Below, in pieces: positions 51,571 to 59,296 of a DNA stretch of 64,000 nucleotides. The notes under the pieces are model-generated. The model was given only the letters and a program-made list of their open reading frames with translations, did not search any database and was not told the DNA's origin. Every line of letters begins with the position of its first letter. The first letter of the stretch is position 1. This DNA comes from Mangrovibacterium diazotrophicum (GTDB lineage Bacteria; Bacteroidota; Bacteroidia; Bacteroidales; Prolixibacteraceae), in NCBI RefSeq assembly GCF_003610535.1, contig NZ_RAPN01000001.1, positions 620,001-684,000 of the forward strand, read 5' to 3'. Made by a program: the position numbers and the translations under genes.

Positions 51571-52426
51571 GGTATGCGATTCCCACTTTCAGGAAAAAGC
51601 CTTCATCTGCATATTCGAAAAACGGATCTACTTTCGATGGCGTCAGATTGGCTCCTACTTCCCATGTTGCCTGTTCCGGTTTCTGATAAAGCTTCAATTC
51701 GCGCTTAAAACTATAGCCGGCTTGGCACGATAGCCACCATTTGCGAATCATCCGGAGATCAGTAAACCAGCTCAAATTTTGCTCGCGAAACCACAGGTAG
51801 TCAAAATCGGCATAACCAGACACATGCGAGATCTGCCGGTTGCTAGACGCAACTAGCCCCATTTTCAACCCCCCGGCAACTAACCATTGCACACGAAGCC
51901 GCATTGGCAAATCAGCATTCAGCTCAAAATGATCATTAGGGATCCAGTGAAATCCCAGCATCGGAACAATTAAGTTACTCTTAAACCGATTGGCATAAAT
52001 CACTCCCAACCGATAGCTGAAATGACGATTTTGCAAACGGGTAAAACTCAAACCGGAGGTCCAGACAAAAGAATTCATCGAGAGTTCGTCAGTCGACGAG
52101 GAAAAGGCCGGCATAATCAGCGCAACCCAACTCCAACTCTCGTTGATTGTATGCCTCCAAACAGTATTCAGCGACAACTCATAAAACCGCTGCTCCGAAA
52201 ACGGAAACCCGTCGTCCAGATTTAGGAATTGATATCGTGGAGCAAGCACAAGCTGGTCTGTCTGACGACGGAGCACGGGAAAAGCCAGCTGAATATCGCC
52301 ACTTGCGCCAATTTCTGACTTTCCCCTGGTCGGAACAAAATCGGCCGAAAAAACCGAAAGAGATTGCGAATAGCCTGCTAACGGGAAAAGCAACAGCAGG
52401 CAAACTATTTGAAATAATTGCTTCAT
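51557..52426 (-). CDS. Outer-membrane beta-barrel protein (DUF6268-like)
   Basis: The ATG at 52426 starts a signal peptide (MKQLFQIVCLLLLFPLAGYSQ); the 64 codons before it overlap the ATPase gene and are not protein-like. 289 residues. The mature part alternates aromatic strands and turns and ends FFLKVGIAYQLTR, with Tyr/Phe near the C-terminus, typical of outer-membrane barrels; DUF6268 is the closest family I can suggest. It is the last gene of the efflux operon and may be a sixth component or only share the transcript. Confidence 0.65.
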   Translation of the reverse strand: MKQLFQIVCLLLLFPLAGYSQSLSVFSADFVPTRGKSEIGASGDIQLAFPVLRRQTDQLVLAPRYQFLNLDDGFPFSEQRFYELSLNTVWRHTINESWSWVALIMPAFSSSTDELSMNSFVWTSGLSFTRLQNRHFSYRLGVIYANRFKSNLIVPMLGFHWIPNDHFELNADLPMRLRVQWLVAGGLKMGLVASSNRQISHVSGYADFDYLWFREQNLSWFTDLRMIRKWWLSCQAGYSFKRELKLYQKPEQATWEVGANLTPSKVDPFFEYADEGFFLKVGIAYQLTR

Positions 52427-52448
52427 GGCTCGAGAATAGAAATTGAAT

Positions 52449-53138
52449 TCAATACAAAATATTACCGTCCGCCATTTCGATCGTCCGATCTGTGTTTCGG
52501 GCGAAATCGTTGTCGTGGGTGACACAAATGATGGTTTGCCCAAACTCGCGGGCCAGGTTGCGGAAGATATCCTGCACAACCAGTGAATTTTTGCTATCGA
52601 GGTTACCGGTTGGCTCATCCCCCATAATAATCGACGGCTGATTGATCAGTGCACGTGCAATTGCGACACGTTGCTGCTGACCGCCCGAAAGCTTATTGGC
52701 TTTCTTCAATGCCTCTTGTTCCAGGTCAAGCAGTTTCAGATTTTCATAAGCCCGATGCTCAATTTCTTCAACCGAGTCCTTCCCCAGTTTCAAAGCAGGA
52801 AGCATCACATTCTGCAAAGCCGAGAATTCAGGAAGCAGGTAGTGAAACTGAAAAACGAATCCAATGTGTTCGTTTCGGAATGCTGCCAGCTGATTCTGAC
52901 TTCGACCGGTCAGTAGTTCACCATTAAACTCAAGCCGCCCTTCGTAGTCCGTATCCATAGTGGAGAGCACGTAGAGCAAGGTGGATTTGCCCGAGCCCGA
53001 CTTCCCGATAATCGAGAGAAACTCTCCTTTCTGCACGTCGAACGAAACGCCTTTGATCACCTGGAAGGTCTTGGGATCGTGAAAATATTTAATGAGATTT
53101 TGCACTCGCAGTGCGCTGGTTGTCTTAGTTGTTTCCAT
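52449..53138 (-). CDS. ABC transporter ATP-binding protein (MacB/LolD-like)
   Basis: 229 residues. Walker A GKSGSGKS (45-52), Q-loop region in GFVFQFHYLLPEFSALQNVMLP, signature LSGGQQQRVAIARAL, Walker B IIMGDEPTGNLDS and H-loop CVTHD. It belongs to the lipoprotein/macrolide-exporter class (LolD, MacB ATPase half). It lies 3 bp downstream of its permease and should power the tripartite export system with the HlyD-type adaptor and TolC. Confidence 0.93.
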   Translation of the reverse strand: METTKTTSALRVQNLIKYFHDPKTFQVIKGVSFDVQKGEFLSIIGKSGSGKSTLLYVLSTMDTDYEGRLEFNGELLTGRSQNQLAAFRNEHIGFVFQFHYLLPEFSALQNVMLPALKLGKDSVEEIEHRAYENLKLLDLEQEALKKANKLSGGQQQRVAIARALINQPSIIMGDEPTGNLDSKNSLVVQDIFRNLAREFGQTIICVTHDNDFARNTDRTIEMADGNILY

Positions 53139-53141
53139 GTT

Positions 53142-54407
53142 TTATCCTCTGATAATGACCACCGGGTCGATTTTTGAAGCTTTCCGTGCAGGCAAGTAAC
53201 CGGCAAGCAAGGTTGTTGCAATGCCAAATGCCAGGGCAGCAACAAAATCCTGTAGCTGGTAACTGATTGGCAGTGTTGATAGTCCTGCAATTTTGAATGG
53301 GATCCTATGAACTAGCGACGAGATCCCGTATCCCAACCCCACTCCTGTTATTCCACCGACAAAGCCAATAACTGTAGCCTGAGTCAGGAAAATGCGCAGG
53401 ATATCCTTGCCCGAAAACCCCATCGCTTTCAGAATGGCGATTTCCCGGATCTTCTCATTAATCGTCATGTTCATGATGTTGTAAATACCAAAACCTGCTA
53501 CAATCAAGATGGTCAGCGACACTGCAATGGCTATGATATTACGCAACTGTGATCCGGCCACCATTTGCTGATTGGCCGTTTGCCACGACTCAACCTGATA
53601 AGGAACCAGAGGTTCCAACCTTCGAACAATTTCGGCCGTTCTGTCTTTATCATTCAGGTTTAGCTGAATATCGCTGGAATAATCGAAATTTTCGCCCTGC
53701 AACTGCCGGGCTGTGGTGATATTGAGGTAGGCCCGCGATTTGTCGATATCTTTCACCGAGGTTTCGATCAAACCAAGTACCTCGTAGTTCTTCGAGACTC
53801 CTTCCGGAGTCATAACATTGACATTATCGCCAACATTCACATTAAGTTTTTGGGCCAGTACTTTACCCAAAATGATTCCGGACTTTCGGGTTTCGAGCTC
53901 ATTCCAATCGCCTTCGACTACTTTGTCGGCAATTCCAAATAACTCGTTCTCGCCCAACACGTCGACCCCGGAAATACTGCCATTGATTTTCTTCGACCCA
54001 TTGCGGAAAAACACACTGAAATTTAATTGCGGTGTTACACCGGCCACCTCCGGCTGCTTCTCCACAATTGAAATGATCCGGGATGTATTTTTAATGCCTT
54101 CTGTATACTGAATGCTTTTGCGGTTGCGCAAATTAACGAGAGTATTCGCCTCCTGAAAGACATCATTTACCGGATCGTAAGTCCGAACTTCATCGTCGTT
54201 GTAAATACGAACGTGTGCCAGAGTACTAAAAGCCAAATCATCCTGGGTCGCATTCACCCCATTCATAAAACTATTCATGAAAATGTACATGGACACGCCA
54301 AAAGTGACCCCGAGCACAGCGACAAAAGTCTGCCAGATTTTGGATGTCAGGTGTACGCCTGCAATTTGCCGGTTCACCTTCGAACCTTGTTTTTTTTGTT
54401 TGCTCAT
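53142..54407 (-). CDS. ABC transporter permease (MacB_PCD + FtsX)
   Basis: 421 residues: one N-terminal membrane helix (about 28-48), a large periplasmic domain (50-280; MacB_PCD type, with VDVLGENELFGI and SGIILGKVLAQKL), then three helices of the FtsX domain (about 288-415) with NEKIREIAILKAMGFSGKDI and the closing YLPARKASKIDPVVIIRG. This is a mechanotransmission-type permease, probably exporting drugs, peptides or lipoproteins. Its stop is 3 bp before the ATPase, and its start overlaps the adaptor stop by 4 bp. Confidence 0.92.
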   Translation of the reverse strand: MSKQKKQGSKVNRQIAGVHLTSKIWQTFVAVLGVTFGVSMYIFMNSFMNGVNATQDDLAFSTLAHVRIYNDDEVRTYDPVNDVFQEANTLVNLRNRKSIQYTEGIKNTSRIISIVEKQPEVAGVTPQLNFSVFFRNGSKKINGSISGVDVLGENELFGIADKVVEGDWNELETRKSGIILGKVLAQKLNVNVGDNVNVMTPEGVSKNYEVLGLIETSVKDIDKSRAYLNITTARQLQGENFDYSSDIQLNLNDKDRTAEIVRRLEPLVPYQVESWQTANQQMVAGSQLRNIIAIAVSLTILIVAGFGIYNIMNMTINEKIREIAILKAMGFSGKDILRIFLTQATVIGFVGGITGVGLGYGISSLVHRIPFKIAGLSTLPISYQLQDFVAALAFGIATTLLAGYLPARKASKIDPVVIIRG

Positions 54408-55498
54408 GATTTCTGTTTTTCGATGACGTCACCTTCATTCAGTCCACCAATAATCTCAACCCACTCGGAGGTTTCAATTCCTGTCATCACTTTAATAGAG
54501 CTGTTGTGTTTTTCACTGAAGACTTGTTCTCCGGGCTCCAGGTAGTCGGCAGGTATAACCAGCGCCCCTTTCTTTTCCGCCACCACAATATTCGATTGCA
54601 GCTGGGTCCCCGATTTCAGGGAAGGTACTTTCTCGGTGAAAACCGCTTCGGCAATGAAGGATTGCTCATTGGTATCGAAAGCCGGGTAAACCTTCGAGAT
54701 TCGGGCTGAATAGGCATGATTGCGATTTGTATTCAGTTCGATATAAACCGACTGCCCCACTTCAACGCGATTGATGTCCTCCTCCGCCACCTGCAAACGG
54801 GCAATATATTGGCCTGCTCCAATTTCGGCGACCGTTTCACCGCGTTTTACCAGTTCGCCATCTTCTTTGAAACGCTGCAGTAGCAGCCCGTTAACCTGGC
54901 TCGTCATCAGAAAATGCTCACTGTTTTCCTGCTGTGCGACCAGATTGGCTTTCGCATTTGCCAAATCAAGTCGAAGAGTCCGTTTGGTATCCTCAATCGT
55001 ATTCTGAATGGCTTTGTATTCCGATTCGGAGTTCTCACAAGCTAACTTCGACCGGTCGAACTCTGCTTTCGACACGGCATTTGCCTGAATCAAATTCGAA
55101 TATCGCACAAAGTTCACCGAGTCGTTTTGCCATTGATTCTTCAACTGCATTTCCTGCTGATACAATTTCTGCAAAACCGGCGAACCACTCCGCAAATTGT
55201 CCTGCGCTTTCTGATAAGCAATTTCAGCACTTTCCAACTGCGCTTTGGGTGTTTTATCCTGCAACTGGAAAAGCAATTCCCCGTTTTTCACCGAGTCGCC
55301 TTCCTCTGCAAACGAATGTTGCAAATATCCCTCCGATAGCGACGTCACCAGGTAACGGTCTTTCGTGACGATATTTCCGCTGGCAAAGACAGCATCAACC
55401 AGATCTTTCCGTTGTACGGTCGTCTTTTCCTTCATTTGGCATCCGGTGGCGCCCCACGCCAGAACGGCCACCAGGTATAAAATTGATTTTGAGTTCAT
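54404..55498 (-). CDS. Membrane fusion/periplasmic adaptor lipoprotein (HlyD/MacA-like)
   Basis: 364 residues with a lipoprotein signal (MNSKSILYLVAVLAWGATGC, cysteine at 20). A split lipoyl/barrel region (SEGYLQHSFAEEGDSVKNGELLFQLQDK and GLLLQRFKEDGELVKRGETVAEIG) flanks a long coiled-coil hairpin (about 85-170). C-terminal beta domains follow. It should bridge the inner-membrane permease and TolC. Overlaps the permease start by 4 bp; the TolC gene ends 9 bp upstream. Confidence 0.9.
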   Translation of the reverse strand: MNSKSILYLVAVLAWGATGCQMKEKTTVQRKDLVDAVFASGNIVTKDRYLVTSLSEGYLQHSFAEEGDSVKNGELLFQLQDKTPKAQLESAEIAYQKAQDNLRSGSPVLQKLYQQEMQLKNQWQNDSVNFVRYSNLIQANAVSKAEFDRSKLACENSESEYKAIQNTIEDTKRTLRLDLANAKANLVAQQENSEHFLMTSQVNGLLLQRFKEDGELVKRGETVAEIGAGQYIARLQVAEEDINRVEVGQSVYIELNTNRNHAYSARISKVYPAFDTNEQSFIAEAVFTEKVPSLKSGTQLQSNIVVAEKKGALVIPADYLEPGEQVFSEKHNSSIKVMTGIETSEWVEIIGGLNEGDVIEKQKS

Positions 55499-55507
55499 TG
55501 TTTCTTC

Positions 55508-56818
55508 TTATTGTTTTCTGGATTCGAAAATGACTTTGTAACTTAAAAATTCAGATAAGGCGTTCAGGTAATTGCTTTCGGCAGCCAGGTAATCGTCAAA
55601 CACCTTGAGGTAGGCATCCATGCTAATCAATCCCTCGTCGTACTTTAAAGCCGCCAGTTTTAAATTATCGGCTGTTAAACTGAAGGTTGACTCTCCCGAC
55701 TGTGCAATTTGTCGGTTGCGCTGCATCTGACGGTAGGTCAGCTGATCGTTGATCGCTGATTTCCGGCTTTCGTTGGCATAGTTCTGCCCTGCAATTTCCT
55801 GTTTCAACTTCGCCGACCGGTAATTGGATCGATTGGCCATTCCGTTGAAAATCGGAATTGAAACCGATAGGCCGATGTAACTATTGGCATTCCAATCGCC
55901 AGACTTGAACGAAAAAGCAAGCTCGTCCTGAAACTGGTTGGCTCCCCAAAAACCATTCAGTTTTAAGTCGGGTAAAAATGCAGCACCAGCTTTCTTCTTC
56001 TCCGCAAAAGCATAATCGGTCTGTAACTTGAAGACATTGGTATAAGTGCTGTTGGCTATTAAATCAGGCAAACCATCAGAAGCCATTTGCACGGAAACTG
56101 TTTCGTCCAGATGCAGCTCATCAGAACTTTGTAAGCCCAACAAAATTTTCAAGTTGCTCAGGCACTCATCCTGGTATTGCATTGTTGCCTCCAACTGCTG
56201 CGCGATTGTATTCCGACTAATTTTCGCCTGGTTCAGTTCCAGCGCATCGATTGTTCCCTGCGCGAAACGATCTTCAGACAGCGACAACAAAGTATCAGCC
56301 ACCGCCAGATCATGTTCGCCGATTTCGGTCGCTTTTATCGCCGTCAGCGCCGCATAATACAATTGACCCAGTTGCTGCTTCAAATCCTGTTCAAAATAGT
56401 CGCGATTGGCCTCCTGCAACTCCAGATTGGTCGTCGCCATTTTCGACTGGTAAATTTTTTGCCAGTTCAATACATTGTAATTGACTGTTACACCGGCTGC
56501 ATAGTTGTACTTCTTGCCAAATTTCATATTGATGGTTTCGCCCGGCTGCCCCAGCAGTTCGCCAGGTACAGGCGTAACCGAAAGATCAATATTGTCCTGC
56601 CCGCTCGCCGCTGCCGATACCGTTGGGAAAAGAAAACTCCGGGCAGCATTCCTATCCTGTCGGGCCTGTTCAACCTGCAACAACCGAACGTTGTAGTCAG
56701 CATTCTGCTTCAATGCAAATCGCCAAACCGAGTCGAGTGAGCTGAAGACATATTGAGCATTGGCAACTACAGCTCCCTGAAGCAGAAAAAGCACGATGAG
56801 TAAAGATTCCTTTTTCAT
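55508..56818 (-). CDS. TolC family outer-membrane efflux protein
   Basis: 436 residues with a signal peptide (ending VVANAQ). It has long helices with the OEP pattern twice (about 25-200 and 235-430), including QVEQARQDRNAARSFLFPTVSAAASG and GLSVSIPIFNGMANRSNYRSAK, the PIFNG turn typical of TolC repeats. Forms the outer-membrane and periplasmic tunnel of the export system. The start overlaps the DUF2147 stop by 4 bp. Confidence 0.93.
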   Translation of the reverse strand: MKKESLLIVLFLLQGAVVANAQYVFSSLDSVWRFALKQNADYNVRLLQVEQARQDRNAARSFLFPTVSAAASGQDNIDLSVTPVPGELLGQPGETINMKFGKKYNYAAGVTVNYNVLNWQKIYQSKMATTNLELQEANRDYFEQDLKQQLGQLYYAALTAIKATEIGEHDLAVADTLLSLSEDRFAQGTIDALELNQAKISRNTIAQQLEATMQYQDECLSNLKILLGLQSSDELHLDETVSVQMASDGLPDLIANSTYTNVFKLQTDYAFAEKKKAGAAFLPDLKLNGFWGANQFQDELAFSFKSGDWNANSYIGLSVSIPIFNGMANRSNYRSAKLKQEIAGQNYANESRKSAINDQLTYRQMQRNRQIAQSGESTFSLTADNLKLAALKYDEGLISMDAYLKVFDDYLAAESNYLNALSEFLSYKVIFESRKQ

Positions 56819-57240
56819 GATGCTTTACTCCAGATTTTAGTGGAAGTAAACGGTCCTTTCGAAATCTCCAGGTGAAGTTTGCCCTCGCTGATGTAGACAC
56901 AGCAATTTGCGTAAATACCACGGCCGGGCGCGTAAATTTTACCTTCCGTCCAGGTCTCACCATCAAAATGCAGCCCGGTGATGATCGTCATTCCCAAAAC
57001 CGGCTGATCCCGCTTTGTTTGGTCCGGATTGTGACGATCCAGTTTGGGGTTTCCCTGGGAATCTGAGGGCTCGGCCATCCAAACAATCCTGGCCGAATAA
57101 GCATCTTCTGTTTTCTGAAATTCAATCGTCGATGTTTTTTCCTCATTTGTCCATTTACCCAGCAAATCTTCAGGTCCCGCTTGCGCCGTCAGGCCGAAAC
57201 TTTCGGCAATACAAATGACGAATAGAATAAATTGTTTCAT
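56815..57240 (-). CDS. DUF2147 family secreted protein
   Basis: The ATG at 57240 starts a signal peptide (MKQFILFVICIAESFGLTAQA); an upstream ATG at 57252 would add four residues. 141 residues. DUF2147 features: LLGKWTNEEKTSTIEF, then YSARIVWM, DQPVLGMTIITGL and EGKIYAPGRG. The domain is a small beta fold of unknown function, often in lipid or organic-ligand contexts. It is the first gene of the efflux operon and directly downstream of the LytTR-type repeat. Confidence 0.82.
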   Translation of the reverse strand: MKQFILFVICIAESFGLTAQAGPEDLLGKWTNEEKTSTIEFQKTEDAYSARIVWMAEPSDSQGNPKLDRHNPDQTKRDQPVLGMTIITGLHFDGETWTEGKIYAPGRGIYANCCVYISEGKLHLEISKGPFTSTKIWSKAS

Positions 57241-57308
57241 GTCTCTGTGCATTTAGTTTTCGTGCACAAAGGTGTTGCTCAACGTCTGATTCGGGAAGTA
57301 GTTTTGCG

Positions 57309-57338
57309 ATGAACTGAACAAATGCGGCGGTGAATTGA
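57309..57338 (-). promoter_or_regulatory. LytTR-type direct repeat upstream of the efflux operon
   Basis: Read on the minus strand, TCAATTCAC (57338-57330), a 12-nt spacer and TCAGTTCAT (57317-57309). The second copy fits the LytTR-domain consensus [TA][AC][CA]GTTN[AG][TG] at 9 of 9 positions, the first at 7 of 9. The 12-bp spacer is the one described for AgrA/LytR-type sites. It lies 69-98 bp upstream of the DUF2147 start codon. A possible -7 box (CACCTTTG, 57274-57267) fits activation from these sites. Confidence 0.65.
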
Positions 57339-57345
57339 ACAGCTA

Positions 57346-58104
57346 CTAAGCCTGTTCAACCCAACTGAGGAATGGCGTCACTTTCAGGCGGCTAACGACG
57401 AGCTTTTCCGACAATTTAAGCGGTACCTTTACAACCATCTTTCGGTTGAAATAAGGCTGAATTTCAACAATCGCGTTGCGGTTTAGAAGCACCTGCCGGT
57501 TGATTCGATAAAACATGGCCGGGTCGAGCGAGCTTTCCATTTCATCCAAGGTTTTGAAAACGGCGTGCTTTTGGTCATCGAAGCGATAAGCGTAAAGCAC
57601 TTCATCTTCCAATGCAAACAATGCAATTTGATTGACTGGGACCGGGATGTAACTCTCCCGGTAACGAATCAGCACCGTACTTTTGTAGGATTTCTTCTCG
57701 GTAAATAACTGCTGAATGGATTGCATCACCTGCTGATCGTTTTTGAACGCTGACGCCAGTTTATCAAGTTTGTCAAAAGCAGCTTGCACATCTTCTTCGC
57801 GCACAGGTTTCAACAGGTATTCAATCCCATTCGATTTAAAAGCCTGCAACGTATATCGATCGTAGGCCGTGCAAAAAATGACCGGACATGCCACTTCAGT
57901 CCTCGAAAAAATCTCGAAACTCAAACCATCAGCCAACTGGATGTCCATAAAAATGACATCCGGCTTATTCGTTTGTAAAAAACGAACAGTCTGCTCAATG
58001 CTTTCGGTAGTCCCGACGAACTCAGCGCTGGGTTTTATTTCTGTAATTAACTCGGCCAGTAAATCGGCTGTCTGCGGCTCATCTTCAACAATTAAAATCT
58101 TCAT
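57346..58104 (-). CDS. LytTR-family response regulator
   Basis: 252 residues. Receiver domain 1-120 with acidic E7/D8, phospho-acceptor D54 (IFMDIQLADG), T79 (FCTAYD) and K99 (YLLKPV). A linker leads to a LytTR DNA-binding domain (about 140-248) with IRYRESYIPVPVNQIALFALEDEVLYAY and MFYRINRQVLLNRNAI. It is encoded 4 bp overlapping its kinase and directly upstream of the efflux operon, where a matching direct repeat lies. Probable activator of that operon. Confidence 0.93.
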   Translation of the reverse strand: MKILIVEDEPQTADLLAELITEIKPSAEFVGTTESIEQTVRFLQTNKPDVIFMDIQLADGLSFEIFSRTEVACPVIFCTAYDRYTLQAFKSNGIEYLLKPVREEDVQAAFDKLDKLASAFKNDQQVMQSIQQLFTEKKSYKSTVLIRYRESYIPVPVNQIALFALEDEVLYAYRFDDQKHAVFKTLDEMESSLDPAMFYRINRQVLLNRNAIVEIQPYFNRKMVVKVPLKLSEKLVVSRLKVTPFLSWVEQA

Positions 58105-59138
58105 GGTTCCAGCAAATTTAAGCGTACCCGAAATATTTCCTCATCCTGGTAAATAAACACCGCATCGGGCATGACCAACAACTTGTAGCGCTCAACCAAA
58201 TTCGCCAGCCCATAGCCTGAATTTTCTTCCTTGGTTATCTTGGGTTGAATTCGGTTTTCCACGGTAACAAAATGGTCGGAAGCAAATATTTTGATTTCAA
58301 GCGGCTTTTCCGAAGAAATCATGTTGTGCTTAATGCCGTTTTCCAACAAAAGCTGCAGACTAAAGGTCGGCAGCCGGTGCGCCAAGAATTCCTCAGGAAC
58401 ATCAATTTGTATTTTGAGGTTCTCGCGAAAGCGACTCGACAGCATAAAGCAGTAATCGTGAACAAAATCCAGTTCTTCTTTCAGCGTCACCGTGTCTTTC
58501 TCTCGCTTTAAAAGTAGCTGGCGGTAAATTTCAGAAAGCTTCAGAACGAATTCTTCCGAGTTCGCTTCTTTTGAGCGAATCATCGATCGCAATGTCGATA
58601 ACGAATTAAACAGGAAATGCGGATTAACCTGCTGTCGAAGAATCTCGAACTGCGAACGCAAATTCTCTGTTTTAAGTTGTTCATTCTGCAAAACCATCTG
58701 TTGTGTCCGTTGATTGGACCGGATGGCATATTGGATCAAATAAATGAGGCCGATGCTGACGGCTGCTTTCAAACTAACCAACCACAAACTGTAATGATCT
58801 CTCGGGTCTTCGAAGGGCGTTACAATTTCGCGCATCAGGTATACCGCCAGAAAAACAAAAACAGCCAATAATATGGCGTTGACAAACAAAACGAAAAGCA
58901 GTCTTGCCAATTTTGAAGTCAACTGCTTCCGACGTTCATGGAGCCGTACCAACCAAGCATTCACATACCAACTAATCATCAGGAAACAGAACGTCAGCAA
59001 ACCGTTAAAAAGAATCTTACCGAAACTCATGTCGAGCCGGTGCTGGCTAACGATGATGATGTTGAACACCGGAAGGAACGCCGAAAATAAGACGGCGATT
59101 TTCCAGTCACCTTTGAATATGGCTGATAGTTTTAGCAT
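58101..59138 (-). CDS. LytS/YehU-type sensor histidine kinase
   Basis: 345 residues. Four membrane helices (about 10-155) with short loops, a coiled coil, then the His_kinase domain: QVNPHFLFNSLSTLRS (phospho-acceptor H in NPHF), N-box LQLLLENGIKHN and glycine box GYGLANLVERY. There is no large sensor domain, so the ligand may be sensed in the membrane, as for drug- or peptide-responsive kinases. Overlaps the LytTR regulator by 4 bp, forming a two-component pair. Confidence 0.92.
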   Translation of the reverse strand: MLKLSAIFKGDWKIAVLFSAFLPVFNIIIVSQHRLDMSFGKILFNGLLTFCFLMISWYVNAWLVRLHERRKQLTSKLARLLFVLFVNAILLAVFVFLAVYLMREIVTPFEDPRDHYSLWLVSLKAAVSIGLIYLIQYAIRSNQRTQQMVLQNEQLKTENLRSQFEILRQQVNPHFLFNSLSTLRSMIRSKEANSEEFVLKLSEIYRQLLLKREKDTVTLKEELDFVHDYCFMLSSRFRENLKIQIDVPEEFLAHRLPTFSLQLLLENGIKHNMISSEKPLEIKIFASDHFVTVENRIQPKITKEENSGYGLANLVERYKLLVMPDAVFIYQDEEIFRVRLNLLEP

Positions 59139-59231
59139 GCTGACTTTAATCGTGAAGCTAAAGTAAGAATCTTTCGACGAAACAGGAACAAGGTACGCAA
59201 TTCAAACTGCCTTTCGGAATCAGGTGAATCT

Positions 59232-59270
59232 AAAACAAAAAAGCCACCAGCTGGCTGAAAGCTGGTGGCT
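59232..59270 (-). terminator. Intrinsic terminator after the GH2 gene
   Basis: Arms AGCCACCAGCT (59242-59252) and AGCTGGTGGCT (59260-59270) form an 11-bp perfect stem. On the minus strand it is followed by TTTTTTGTTTT. It also lies upstream of the kinase gene at 59138, insulating it. Confidence 0.9.
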
Positions 59271-59296
59271 ACGGATTCTTAAAAATGTAACTGATG

